Assembly: GCA_015143295.1 (NCBI GenBank)
Contig: CM026571.1
Coordinates: 11,255,737 to 11,319,736 of the forward strand
Source of the DNA: Tetracentron sinense
Taxonomy: Eukaryota; Streptophyta; Magnoliopsida; Trochodendrales; Trochodendraceae
Length of the DNA stretch: 64,000 nt
Direction of reading: 5' to 3'
Positions 32,398-43,839 of this stretch are shown here, in pieces (positions within the stretch are counted from its first letter, which is position 1; each line of letters opens with the position of its first letter). Under the pieces are notes generated by a model. That model was given only the letters and a program-made list of their open reading frames with translations, ran no database searches and was not told the DNA's origin. Made by a program: the position numbers and the translations under genes.

Positions 32398-32659
32398 CAC
32401 ATGTGATTTGTGAATATCCACGGCCAAAAAGAATATTTGAAGGGTGGGACTGGCCTCGGTAGCGGTCCATAAGGGCCCGGCCCGATTGTAGCCCTAATTT
32501 CAAACAAGAGCCCAATAAAATGAATCATTTCAAATTTCAAATTTCAAATCAAATTAGTTACAATTCCCAATTTCGTGTACTACAGACATTCCCACCATTT
32601 TCCTCACAGAGAAATCGAGCGACAAAGAGAGAGAGAGATCTGATCTGAGCTTCGCGGGA
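32398..32659 (+). promoter_or_regulatory. Promoter-proximal and 5' untranslated region of the CML gene
   Basis: There is no clear TATA box. GGGCCCGGCCCG at about 32475 and GAGCCCAATAAA at 32509 resemble GGCCCA/site II-type elements of constitutively expressed plant genes. The leader before the ATG contains a (GA)n run (32626-32638). Regulation is inferred from motifs only. Confidence 0.4.
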
Positions 32660-33103
32660 ATGGGGAAGGATCTCGGCGAAGATCAAGTCGCCTCAATGAA
32701 GGAAGCTTTCACTCTCTTCGACACAGACGGAGACGGTCGAATTGCAGCGTCGGAGCTAGGGATTCTGATGCGATCTCTGGGAGGAAACCCTACACAGGCG
32801 AAACTCAAAGAGATCGTAGTCCAGGAAAACCTAACCTCTCCCTTCGATTTCCCTCGCTTTCTCGACCTCATGAGCAAACATATGAAGCCAGAGCCCTTTG
32901 ATCGCCAGCTTCGCGACGCATTCAAGGTCCTCGACAAGGACTCCACTGGCTTTGTCTCCGTCTCCGATCTCCGCCATGTTCTTACCAGTATCGGTGAGAA
33001 GCTCGATCCTGCTGAATTCGATGAGTGGATCCGTGAGGTCGATGTTGGATCGGACGGTAGGATTCGTTACGACGATTTCATCGTGAGAATGGTTGCCAAG
33101 TGA
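32660..33103 (+). CDS. CML13: Calmodulin-like protein, CML13/CML14 type
   Basis: The 147-residue, single-exon protein starts [17 protein letters not shown] and ends FIVRMVAK. Length and sequence match the plant CML13/14 group (about 148 residues). Four EF-hand regions are present. Loop 1 ([12 protein letters not shown], 21-32) is canonical. Loop 2 (around 57-68) has lost its acidic ligands. Loop 3 (92-103, [12 protein letters not shown]) ends in Asp, and loop 4 (128-139) has Gly at position 3 and Asp at 12. Calcium binding therefore probably rests on loop 1. Family knowledge: CML13/14 act as light chains on IQ motifs of myosins, CAMTA and IQD proteins. The start codon has a strong context (GGGAATGGGG), and the frame is longer than any alternative. 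GC content is higher than in the flanks. CML13 and CML14 cannot be told apart here. Confidence 0.95.
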   Translation: MGKDLGEDQVASMKEAFTLFDTDGDGRIAASELGILMRSLGGNPTQAKLKEIVVQENLTSPFDFPRFLDLMSKHMKPEPFDRQLRDAFKVLDKDSTGFVSVSDLRHVLTSIGEKLDPAEFDEWIREVDVGSDGRIRYDDFIVRMVAK

Positions 33104-33493
33104 TACAATGGTTGCCCCAATTATTTCCTGATAATAGCTGGTGCGGTTCTGCCTTTTTCTTTTGGTTTTTGTGATGTTTGGTATTTAGAGTCTGTTTGGT
33201 GGTGGATTATCAATTGAATTGTGGGTAATTTATTGGGAGATTTGGGGCGTTTTGTTGTTTATCGTTAGAGGGTTTATTTGTGTGCATAGTATGTAGGTAT
33301 ATACGTGTTTCCTTAAGAAATCTGTGGTGGTAATGTAATTTGCATTTCGTTAAATTTTGTCTGACTCGTGTTTGATTTTTGAATGGTATGAAAAATTTCT
33401 AAGTATTGAGAATTTCATTGATGTGTTGAGGCAATGTGATTGATTTTTTTTTTTTTTGTGCTGTTCATTATTTTGATGAATATAGAAAACGAT
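33104..33493 (+). other. 3' flank of the CML gene
   Basis: T-rich sequence without genes, likely including the 3' untranslated region. No single polyadenylation signal stands out. A T14 run at 33446-33459 precedes the copia target site. Confidence 0.5.
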
Positions 33494-33498
33494 GGATA

Positions 33499-33747
33499 TG
33501 ACAAAATCTAGAACTAGAGAAAATGAAAGAGAGAATACAATTACAGAAGTTTGATATATTCTGAATCAGAACTTACAAGTGGTTTATATAAACCTGCTTA
33601 ATACCCTGATACAACTGTGCTATTGAATCTATACAAGTATTTGACTTTAACCTCTTTCTAACAAATTCTTAACATATTCTAACTAACTGTTTAGCAGTTA
33701 CTCCAGCTGTCATAATCTGTTATGATCAGCTGGTGACTTGGTTAATA
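33499..33747 (-). repeat. 3' LTR of the copia element
   Basis: It is preceded by GGATA and matches 47077-47325 with one difference (ACAAATTC here, ACAAACTC there). On the minus strand it begins TATTAACC rather than TGTTAACC. Both LTRs share this. It is followed on the plus strand by GCCCCTTCAA, the polypurine tract in reverse. Confidence 0.95.
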
Positions 33748-34343
33748 TGCCCCTTCAAATTGGTGGGTGGAGAAGCCACCATCAGTTTGCTCTTCAAGGG
33801 ATTAAAACGAGCAACAGACAGGCTTTTGGTAAATATATCGGCAAGCTGATCTTCAGTAGATACAAAAGCAACAGCTAGATCATTTTTAATGACTTTCTCT
33901 CGAACAAAATGATAATCGATTTCGATATGTTTTGTTCGAGCATGAAAAACTGGATTTGAAGCAAGTGAAATAGCAGACACATTTTCACACCAGAGAGTAG
34001 GAATTTGGTGAAGAAAAACTTTTAAGTCACAAATTATCATTTGAAGCCAGGTCAGCTCAGCTGCAGCAGTGGCTAAGGCTCGATACTCAGCCTCTGTAGA
34101 ACTCCTTGAAACAGTAGGTTGTTTCTTAGCACCCCAATGTATAGGATTAGATCCAAAGTAAATGATAAAACCAGAAATAGATCTCCTGTTTGTAGGATTC
34201 CCTACCCAATCTGCATCACTGAAAGCAGACAACTCAACTGAAGAGATCCAGGTTGATAAAAAAGTCCTTGAGACAAAGTGCCCTTAAGATACCTCAAAAT
34301 TCTCTTAACAGATGTGAAGTGAGCAGCTGTGGGAGCATGCATT
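33726..34343 (-). pseudogene. copia RNase H domain (C-terminal part of the polyprotein)
   Basis: The frame on the minus strand reads MHAPTAAHFTSVKRILRYLK, then after a frame change near 34250, FSDADWVGNPTNRRSISGF, IHWGAKKQPTVSRSSTEAEY, HARTKHIEIDYHFVREKV and VSTEDQLADIFTKSL. These are the standard copia RNase H signatures. The frame from 34232 to 33726 is open for 168 residues. Its N-terminal continuation lies across the nested block at 42949. Confidence 0.92.
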
Positions 34344-35194
34344 TGTGACGCCCCGAACCCGCGGCTGGGAAATCAAGTTCCAAGACGCGTGCTCGTTCGT
34401 CATAACCACGCATGCGGAAGACTTTACCCGCGAAAATGCGGGGATTTTTCAACTTTTCTGATGAGCTTATGTAAGCAGTAACAACCGGTCATCACAATAA
34501 CCCATAATAAGCAAATACGTTACCTCACTGGCTACAATTGTCGTTACTTTTGGCGCCACAACTGTGCCGGTACACTTTCAGAATCCATCAAGTCTAACTC
34601 CTGGTCAATCGGCAACTGCTTCCAAATCTGAAGACATAAAATGAGATGAGTGAACTATAGAGCCCAGCAAAATCCACAATCCATCTAGGCTATTTTCCAC
34701 CTAGTAACAATCATCATCATCAATAACAATATAGTGTTGCAATACAATTCTCATATTATAATAATATATAATCTCGTAATCCGTGACCCGAGGTCACTCA
34801 GGGCTATTCACTCTATTTCAAGGTTCCCAACCTCAATTTCCAAGTTCATCCAATCATCTACACCACAAGGTTACCATCCCAGACAACCGCTCACACTCTA
34901 TTCTTGAGTCCGTACACTCCATCAACTGGCCTTCACCCGTATTCAACCTGAGTCCGTAGACTCAATATCCAAGTTAGAGTTCGTAGACTCGCTATCCATT
35001 TCCAAATCCGTTAACATTAATTTTGTTACCATGGCGTCCCATACCCCCATGATAACTATCGAGATCAACCGGGCTTACACCCAATGAAATCAAACCTTGA
35101 GTCCTAAGACTTCGTACAACCTTGAATTCATAAACTCCATACAATCTTGAGTCCATAGACTCCGTATATAATCTAGGCCTTCACCCGCTAGAAC

Positions 35195-36736
35195 CAACAC
35201 AATCGCCTGATCTCAGCCACGGTGAGGAACTCTAGCCTCACGGCATCTCTATCAGTCAACACAACCATCAGACTCAGCCATGGTGGAGAATTCTATCCTC
35301 ACGGCATATCTATTAGATTACAGACAACACAACCATCTGACTCAGCCACGGTGGGGACCTCTATCCTCACGACATCTCTATCAGATAACAAAACAATCTG
35401 ACTCAGCCACGGTACGGACGGTATATCTATCAGAGGCATCACCACCTACTGACTCAGCCTCGGTACGGCATATCTATCAGATAACACAATCATCTGACTC
35501 AGCCACGGTGGAGACCTTTATCCACACGGCATATCTATCAGATAACACAATCATCTGACTCAGCCACGGTGGGGACTTCTATCCTCACGGCATATCTATC
35601 AGATAACACAACCACCTGACTCAGCCACGGTACGGACGACATATCTATCAGAGGCATCATAACCTACTGACTCAGTCTCGGTACGGCATATCTATCTGAT
35701 AACACAACCATCTGACTCAGCCACGGTACGGACGGCATATCCATCAGAGGCAACATAGCCTATTGACTCAGCCTCGGTACGGCATATCTATCAGATAATA
35801 CAACCATCTGACTCAGCCACGGTGGGGACTTCTATCCTCAAGGCATATCTATCAGATAACACAACCATCTGACTCAGCCACGGTACAGACGACATATCTA
35901 TCAGAGGCATCACAACCTACTGACTTAGCCTCGGTACGGCATATCTATCAGATAACACAACCATCTGACTCAGCCACGGTACAGACGACATATCCATCAG
36001 AGGCATCATAGCCTATTGACTCAGCCTCGGTACGGCATATCTATCAGATAACACAACCATTTGACTCAGCCACGGTGGAGACTTCTATCCTCACGGCATA
36101 TCTATCAGATAACACAACCATCTGACTCAGCCACGGTACGGACGACATATCTATCAGAGGCATCACAACCTACTGACTCAGCCTCGGTACGGCATATCTA
36201 TCAGATAACACAACCATCTGACTCAGCCACGGTACGGACGGCATATCTATCAGAGGCATCACAACCTACTGACTCAGCCTCGGCACGACATATCTATCAG
36301 ATAACACAACCATCTGACTCAGCCACGGTGGGGACCTTTATCCACACGGCATATCTATCAGATAACACAATCATCTGACTTAGCCACGGTGGAGACTTCT
36401 ATCCTCATGGCATATCTATCAGATAACACAACCACCTGACTCAGCCACGGTACGGACGACATATCTATCAGAGGCATCATAACCTACTGACTCAGCCTCG
36501 GTATGGCATATCTATCAGATAACACAACCATCTGACTCAGCCACGGTACGGACGACATATCCATCAGAGGCATCATAGCCTATTGACTCAGCCTCGGTAC
36601 GGCATATCTATCAGATAACACAACCATCTGACTCAGCCACGGTGGGGACTTCTATCCTCACGGCATATCTATCAGATAACACAACCATCTGACTCAGCCA
36701 CGGTACAGACGGCATATCTATCAGAGGCATCACAAC
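35195..36736. repeat. Compound minisatellite, left part
   Basis: Units of about 50, 46 and 61 bp share TGACTCAGCCACGGT and CATATCTATCAGA. The 50- and 46-bp units alternate as a 96-bp dimer, interspersed with the 61-bp type carrying GGGGACTTCTATCCTCACGG. About 28 core copies were counted. Upstream (34890-35170) a second short repeat, TTGAGTCCGTAGACTC, recurs. Open frames here are repeat artefacts. Confidence 0.9.
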
Positions 36737-37544
36737 CAGTGTTTTAAAAAGCGGTAGAGGCGCACGCCTTGAGGCGCGCCTCAGGGCGAGGCGCTATCAA
36801 AACGCTACCAGGCGTGGAGAAAAGGCGTGTGGGAATGAATAGCGTACGCATTTGTTGAAAAGCGTGATAAAAGCTTACGCATCCAGAAAGGCGTACGCCA
36901 TTAAACGCTGCCTTATGGTTATTTTACGCTACAAGACAAAGTTACAAGTAACGTGTTTAGAAGCTACCGTTTCTTTCTCTCTCCTTTTAGAAGTCCAATA
37001 CCCAATTTTAACATTAAAAAAGAAATAAATAGACATCTTTGCTGAAGACGTCTTCAGTTCTGCAGTTCAACCCAAAGAGGGATATCTTCAGACTTCAACG
37101 TCTCTCCTCCTCTGACTCTCTCTTTCTCTCTCTCTCTCAAAAATAGAGAAGTAGAAAAGAGGAAAACAGCGAGAATAAGAAGACAACCTACTGAAGACGT
37201 CTTCAGTTCGATCCAAAGAAGGAGAAGAAGAAAAAAAAAAGAACATGGAAATTTCAGGTATGTTTCTCTCTCGCTCTCTCTCTCTCCTTCCTTTTTTTTT
37301 TTTTTCGGCCTCCCTGATTGTTCCGTTTTTCTGTGCAAGTTGAAGAAGAAGAAGAAGAAGAAGAAGAAGAAGAAGAAGAAGAAGCAGCAGCAGTAGCAGT
37401 AGGACTGTTTCGGCCTTCCTGACAGGTATGTATTCAACCCTTTCTTTCTCTCTCTCTCTCTCACCCTCCTTTTTTTTTTGGCATCTCATACTGTTACGAT
37501 TTTTTTTTTTTTTGGGAAGGCACTGTTACGACTTTATTGAGGGT

Positions 37545-37845
37545 GATGAAAAAAAAACAAAGGAGAATAAGAAAGGAGGAAGAAGAACCAGAAATTCTGG
37601 TTCGTCTTCAACCCCCAATCTCATTCCGTCTTTTTTTTTTTCCTCTTTTCCTCTGGTATATGTCAGTTGCTGGATACTGCCATTAAAAAAAAAAAAAAAA
37701 AACAGAGGAGAATAATAAAGGAGGAAGAAGAACCAGAAATTCTGGTTCGGCTTCAACCCCCAATCTCATTCCGTCTTTTTTTCTGTCTTTTCCTCTGGTA
37801 TATGTCAGTTGCTGGATACTGCCATTAAAAAAAAAACTGAGGAGG
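37545..37845. repeat. 145-bp tandem duplication inside the hAT leader
   Basis: GGAGAATAA...GAGGAAGAAGAACC occurs at 37562 and 37707, followed in both copies by AACCCCCAATCTCATTCCG, TGGTATATGTCAGTTGCTGG and a poly-A run. It lies in the untranslated leader of the transposase gene. Confidence 0.88.
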
Positions 37846-38383
37846 AGAAGAAGAAGAAGAAGAGGAGGTTAATATGCTAAATACCTTCTCGTCTTCCACT
37901 CGTGCCCACGCTCTCCCCTCTTTTTTTTTTTTTTACTCTTCCTTACAGATGAGAACAAGTATCTTGTAGGCTTGTACAGTTGTACGTAGGTTTAAGTTGA
38001 ACTTGGGTTGAAGTTTAACCAGGGTTTAAGTTGAATGAATTTTGCTCTTGATGCTGGGGGCATGATCCAACCGTTGATTATCAGTTAATCAACTTAGTGT
38101 ATTTTTAAAACTTAATGTACAGCCCTGTTGATAATGATACAACCATTTGATTAATGATAGTCCAAATCAAGAATTTTTCTGCACTTTCGCGTCCAAAATC
38201 CTGCAAGGGAATTCATAATTTTCAATTTAGACCAAAAGAAACACAAAATAAACAATTCATAAATAAATTTCAGTACAAATTACAATAATCTTTTTAAATA
38301 TGATTAGTGTTCGACTGCTTGTGACTTGTGAGTATATTATTTATAATTTTTTTTTCTAATTTCAATTTTATTTAGGAACATCA

Positions 38384-40949
38384 ATGACTAGTCGAAGGGA
38401 TTTTGCATGGGAATATGCCAAAGAAGATGAAGGAAATACTGTTAAAGGCTATATGTATTGCAAATTTTGCAATAAAAAATGTACTGGCGGTATTAGTCGA
38501 TTGAAAAATCATTTAGCCGGTACTCATTATGGTATGGGTGCATGTACAAAATGCCCAGAAGATGTGAAGAAAAAATGTGAGAAGGCTTTAAATGATTTTA
38601 AGATTCAGAAGCAACGAGAAGCAGAACTTGTCTGTAGCATTGGGAGGGCTGATACAAGCAATATCGAAGTTCCTGGGAATAGAGTTGGGGTTGAAGGGCT
38701 TAATCAAGATACTTATGATAGTAGTATTGGAAATGTTCCCTCGAATTTACAACCACGACCAATGGGTCCCATGGATCAATTTGTTGCATCCGAAGCACGT
38801 CAGTCTACCTTAAACAAATCATGGAAGCAGGCACAAAGAAAAGATGTGTGTAAGTCAATAGGGAGGTGCTTTTATGGAAATGCTTTATCCTTTAATTTGG
38901 TAAATAGTCCATATTTCAAGACAATGTGCGAAGACATTGCTAACTTTGGACCAGGGTTTAAGCCCCCTTCTATGCATGAGTTGAGGACATGGGTCTTGAA
39001 AGAGGAGGTAACACGCGTCAATATTTTAATGGAAGAGTACAAGAAGTCTTGGTCAAAGTATGGGTGTACAATAATGTCAGATGGATGGACTGATGGGAAA
39101 AATAGGTCATTGATTAACTTTTTGGTAAATAGTCCAACGGGGACAATGTTTTATAAATCGATTGATGCATCTGCATCAATTAAAGATGGAGAGTTACTCT
39201 TCAAATATTTGGATGATGTTGTTGAAGAAATTGGAGAGGATAATGTTGTTCAGATTATCACAGATAATCACTCAAGTTATGTGTTAGCTGGAAAGAAGTT
39301 AATGGAGAAGAGAAAAAGTTTATATTGGACTCCGTGCGCCGCTCATTGTATTGACTTGATGTTGGAAGATATTGGAAAGATGAAAGTTTTTACTGACACG
39401 ATTGATAAGGCAAAGCAAGTCACCAAGTTTATTTATCGACATGGGTGGGTTTTGAGCTTAATGAGGAGTCATGAGCTGTTACGCCCAGCTGTGACACGCT
39501 TTGCTACTTCCTTCCTCACATTACAAAGTCTCTACAAACAAAAACAATCTCTTCAATCAATGTTTGCATCAGAAAAATGGAATAACTGCCAATGGTCTAA
39601 GAATACTGAGGGTGTAATAGCAAAGGCAACGATACTTTTTGATCCCCAGTTTTGGCCCTCGGTCAGTTTCTGTGTAAAAGCAACTTTGCCGATTGTCGCA
39701 GTACTCAGGGAGGTGGATTCTGAAGAGAGACCGTCGATGCCTTATTTGTATGAGATGATGGATTCAGCAAAGGAGAAGATTGCATATGCATGTGGTGGTG
39801 TAAAAAAGAAGTATACGCCTATTTGGAAGAAGATTGATGAAAGATGGACTCCTCAACTTCATCGTCCTCTTCATGCAGCCGGGTATTACTTGAACCCACA
39901 ATTTCGTTATGATGAGAACTTCTCGGGTGATCAAGAAGTGCGAGAGGGGTTATATGAATGCATGGAGTGAATGATTCATAACCAAGATGAGCGCATAACT
40001 GCAGATTGCCAATTAGATTTCTATGATGAAGCAAAAGGAGACTTTGGTTCGGAAATGGCAATCAACACAAGGAAGAGACGATCTCCAGGTAATTAATTGA
40101 GTTATTTTATTAATATGTTCATCATTTAACTAAACTTAATATGTTTGTATTATATTTAATATTTTAATGTTTATTGTAGTTGATTAGTGGGCTCGTTTTG
40201 GGACAAATACTCCTGAGTTAACAAAATTTGCAATTCGAGTCTTAAGTCTGACATGTAGTGCTTCAGGTTGTGAGCGCAACTGGAGTACCTTTGAGCAGGT
40301 ATCTTTACTTTTTTTTTTGTAGTTATAATGACTTGAATTTCAAGTACTAATTTCTACTAATAAATTAAAATAGGTACATACAAAGAGGAGAAACAGATTA
40401 GAGCAACAAAAGTTAAATTCTCTTGTCTTTGTGATGTATAATATGAAGTTGAGGGAGAGAAGTATGAGGAGGAAAGCAAATGCGAATGTTGATCCCATTT
40501 TGGTTGAACACATTGACTCAGACGACGAGTGGATCACCGAAAAAGAAGATCCTACTCTTCCATCTGAAGCTTCATGGTTGCAAGATGATGACTTGGCTCT
40601 CGAAATTACTGCAGTAGAAGTGATAGGAGATACAACTTTAGTAGAGCCAACAGTTATCAATACTGATCGTGGAAAAAGAAAGAGGACGCATAATGATAAA
40701 AGTGGGACATCACAACAAAGTAAGCAATGCAAAGTTAAAATTAACTACAAGAATCAAAAGTTAACCCTTTTGAACTTGATTACTAATTTTAGCATTTATT
40801 TGTATGTAGGCAAAGGCAAAAGTGTACAAGTTAATTTGGTTGATGAGCTTGATGAACTTGATGACTTCGTTGGAGTGCAAGTTCAAGGGGATGTTGGCAA
40901 TTATGATGAAGATGCATTTGATGTGATAAATGATGATGATTTTGTTTGA
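38384..40949 (+). pseudogene. hAT transposase (BED zinc finger, DUF659, hAT dimerisation domain), two nonsense codons
   Basis: Exon 1 (38384-40088) begins MTSRRDFAWEYAKEDEGN. A BED finger has C26, C29, H43, H48. The DUF659/RNase H-like core includes MSDGWTDGKNRSL and ITDNHSSYVLAGKKL, with Asp residues in the catalytic positions, and PCAAHCIDL. Exon 2 (40180-40298) carries the dimerisation motif TPELTKFAIRVLSLTCSASG and CERNWSTFEQ. Exon 3 (40374-40719) and exon 4 (40810-40949) are acidic and end DDDFV. All junctions are GT-AG, and the last intron is 90 bp and in frame. A TGA at 39968-39970 and a TAG at the start of exon 2 are the only breaks seen. The leader exon ends at AAATTTCAG/GT near 37257, and the main exon follows TTTATTTAG at 38374. 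It is probably inactive, but only just. Confidence 0.92.
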
Positions 40950-41256
40950 AAATATTTCACAATACTATTCAGATGTGGGAAATTAGGCTTCTTAATTGTT
41001 GATATCATTCAATTTATATTTTTGAAGTCATTAATTTTCAATTTAATTACTTATGAATTATGTATGAGATTGATGATGCATTTATGGTGAATGATATATT
41101 TTAATTACCTTTATCTTAATTTTTTTAGATTATTTAATTATTAAAAATTCAAATCCCAAAAGGCTTACGCCTCACGCCTCGAGGCTTACGCCTCACGCCT
41201 TAGGCAAGTGCAACGCCTCGCCTCACGCCTTAGCGTTTTAAAACATTGATCACAAC

Positions 41257-42178
41257 CTACTGACTCAGCCTCTGTACGGCATATCTATCAGATAACACAA
41301 CCATCTGACTCAGCCACGGTACGGACGGCATATCCATCAGAGGTATCATAGCCTATTGACTCAGCCTCGGTACGGCATATCTATCAGATAACACAACCAT
41401 CTGACTCAGCCACGGTGGGGACTTCTATCCTCACGACATATTTATCAGATAACACAACCATCTGACTCAGCCACGGTACGGACGGCATATCTATTAGAGG
41501 CATCACAACCTACTGACTCAGCCTCGGTACGGCATATCTATCAGATAACACAACCATCTGACTCAGCCATGGTACGGACGACATATCTATCAGAGGCATC
41601 ACAACCTACTGACTCAGCCTCGGTACGGCATATCTATCAGATAACACAACCATCTGACTCAGCCACGGTGGGGACCTTTATCCACACGGCATATCTATCA
41701 GATAACACAATCATCTGACTCAGCCACGGTGAGGACTTCTATCCTCACGGCATATCTATCAGATAACACAACCACCTGACTCAGCCACGGTACAGATGAC
41801 ATATCTATCAGAGACATCATAACCTACTGACTCATCCTCGGTACGGCATATCTATCAGATAACACAACCATCTGACTCAGCCACGGTACGGACGGCATAT
41901 CCATCAGAGGCATCATAGCCTATTGACTCAGCCTCGGTACGGCATATCTATCAGATAACACAACCATCTGACTCAGCCACGGTGGGGACTTCTATCCTCA
42001 CGGCATATCTATCAGATAACACAATCATCTGACTCGTCCACGGTACAGACGACATATCTATTAGAGGCAACACAACCTACTGACTCAGCCTCGGTACGGA
42101 CGGCATATCTATCAAAGGCATCATAACCTACTGACTCAGCCTCGGTACGGCATATCTATCAGATAACACAACCATCTG
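41257..42178. repeat. Compound minisatellite, right part
   Basis: This continues the array at 35195-36736 after the hAT insertion, with about 18 further TGACTCAGCC(A/T)C cores in the same order of 50/46/61-bp units. The array phase resumes at the duplicated ATCACAAC. Confidence 0.9.
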
Positions 42179-42948
42179 TTCTCCCCTGACCTAGTCAAAG
42201 AGGATCTATGGATATCAAATCCACCCACTCCTGACTATCAATCACGGTGGATTATACTTTAACCCTGATTAGGTTTTCTAACCACAAATTAACCCCAGTT
42301 AACCCAAGCCTCGCTTGGTTAACTGAAATACTCGGACCTCGCGCTCGTGAACCAAATCCAGTAACACACCGTCCCGTTAGGGAACGCTTCCAGGCTAATG
42401 GATGTGTCCATAGCCTTATAAGACCTGCAAAACAACTTTTCGACACCCCAGGGTGACGATACAATTTACCCGGGACCCGATCTGGGCTCCTCGAATGTCC
42501 ACATAACATCACAACATCACATAGGGGTTTCCGACCCTTTTCCCATCCACGCCTTTTACGCAGTGAGTCTAAATCCGGGGTTTTGAGACCCGAGACCGAG
42601 GGTTACACCCCTCTACTCATTTTCCACGCACAACCACCTTCCCATAACATATCCACGGGGTCTCAGACCCTTTTCCATCAACGCGCATACATTTCACATA
42701 AAGAATATACCAAATAACAGGGAAAAGAGAAGAGATGGAAGGGGTTTTTACCTCTTTTGCGCTTTTCGAGACGTCTAGGGGCAAAACGGACACTGCCAAC
42801 ACATTCGGGAAAAAGATCAACGCCCAAAGTGAAGCTCCTTGCCTTCAAACCTGATTTTCCACAAATTTAACAAATACTTAACTAATCAACCTCAGTTAAG
42901 CACCCATAAACGTATAATTTTATTCTATTAAAATTCCGGGTCGTTACA
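42179..42948 (-). other. Promoter-side end of the putative solo LTR
   Basis: No tandem repeats and no gene. It holds a near-repeat pair, GGGGTTTCCGACCCTTTTCC and GGGGTCTCAGACCCTTTTCC (42523 and 42657), about 134 bp apart. On the minus strand this would be the 5' part of the LTR. Confidence 0.45.
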
Positions 42949-43839
42949 CACCTGGTTGACAGAAAATGCCAGGTCAGGTCTACTGAAGGTAAGATATTGT
43001 AGAGCTGCAACTATTTTTCGATACTCAGTAGGATTAGATAAGAGAAGACTGTCACTGGGAGGAAGCTTTGAGGACACTGTTGAAGGGGTAGAGCATGGCT
43101 TGCAGTAAGTCATTTTAAACTTGACTAGTAAGTCTCTAGCATACTTTTCTTGATTAACAAAGATCCCTTGAGTTGATCTATTGATTTCCAATCCTAAAAA
43201 ATAATGCAGAGGACCCAAGTCTTTCATATCAAACTCTTGTTGGAGTTGAGAAATGAACTGATGAACATAGGCCATATCACTTCCTGTCAAAACTATATCA
43301 TCAACATAGAGTAATAGGATGGTCAGTTGAGAGATATGAACTCGAAGAAACAGAGATGGATCAGCAGTTGAAGAGTGGAATCCCAGAACATGAAGATGAG
43401 AGGTAAATCGCTCAAACCAAGCTCTGGGAGCTTGTTTGAGGCCATAGATAGACTTGTGAAGTTTGCAAACATAGTTAGGACAAGTTGTATCCAAGAAGCC
43501 TTGGGGCTGAGTCATATAAACTTGTTCCTTGAGGTAACCATGAAGGAATGCATTCTTAACATCAAGCTGCCTTAGACTCTATCCATATTGAGCTGCTAGG
43601 GCAAGAACAAGTCTCACGGTGGTATGTTTTACTACTGGACTAAAGGTTTCTTCATAATCAAGGCCAACCTCTTGATGAAAGCCTTTTGCAACAAGTCTTG
43701 CTTTATACCTCGAAATTGATCCATCAGAGTTGTACTTGATTCGATACACCCATTTGCATCCTACTAAGTTTTTATCTTGAGGAGGAGGAACCAATGTCCA
43801 GGTGCCTTGTTCTTGCAAGGAAGTAAACTCCTCTGCCAT
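42949..43839 (-). pseudogene. copia reverse transcriptase domain
   Basis: On the minus strand one frame covers the RT with a stop near 43579. Seen are [64 protein letters not shown] and the catalytic LLLYVDDIVLTG. These are followed by MKDLGPLHYFLGLEI and the end of the palm/thumb region (SRPDLAFSVNQVC). The frame is then cut by the nested block and resumes at 34343. Apart from the one stop it is open for 300 residues. Confidence 0.94.

Larger units (their letters stand above)
36737..41248 (+). mobile_element. hAT DNA transposon, nearly intact, inserted in the minisatellite
   Basis: Inverted ends are CAGTGTTTTAAAAAGCG and CGTTTTAAAACATTG. They are flanked by exact 8-bp duplications ATCACAAC (36729-36736, 41249-41256), which are part of the minisatellite unit. 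Subterminal regions are packed with GGCGTGAGGC/GCCTCACGCC words (36755-36800 and 41160-41235). One transposase gene (38384-40949) fills the centre. The 5' part (37090-37950) holds (GA)n, (GAA)n and poly-T tracts and a 145-bp internal duplication. Confidence 0.95.
34344..42948 (-). mobile_element. Putative solo LTR of a long-LTR gypsy element, with internal minisatellite and nested hAT
   Basis: The block starts TGTGACGCCCCGAACCC and ends GGGTCGTTACA on the plus strand. On the minus strand it begins TGTAACGACCCGG and ends in GGGGCGTCACA, typical of plant gypsy LTRs. It has no gag, pol, primer site or polypurine tract. Removing the hAT element and its duplication leaves about 4.1 kb. It interrupts the copia frame between NQVC and MHAP. 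No matching 5-bp target duplication is seen (GCATT on the left, CACCT on the right), so either a small deletion accompanied it or the boundaries are off. Solo-LTR status is inferred. Confidence 0.68.

Noticed and set aside
35280..36378. Repetitive frames of 92-105 residues and a CRISPR-like look of regular repeats
   Set aside because: The repeats are contiguous minisatellite units with no unique spacers, in a plant retroelement LTR. Not a CRISPR array and not a protein gene.
37054..37489. Two frames of 133-136 residues with poly-Phe/Leu/Glu
   Set aside because: Produced by (GAA)n, (CT)n and poly-T tracts in the hAT leader.
40340..40732. 130-residue minus-strand frame
   Set aside because: Antisense shadow of the third transposase exon of the hAT element.
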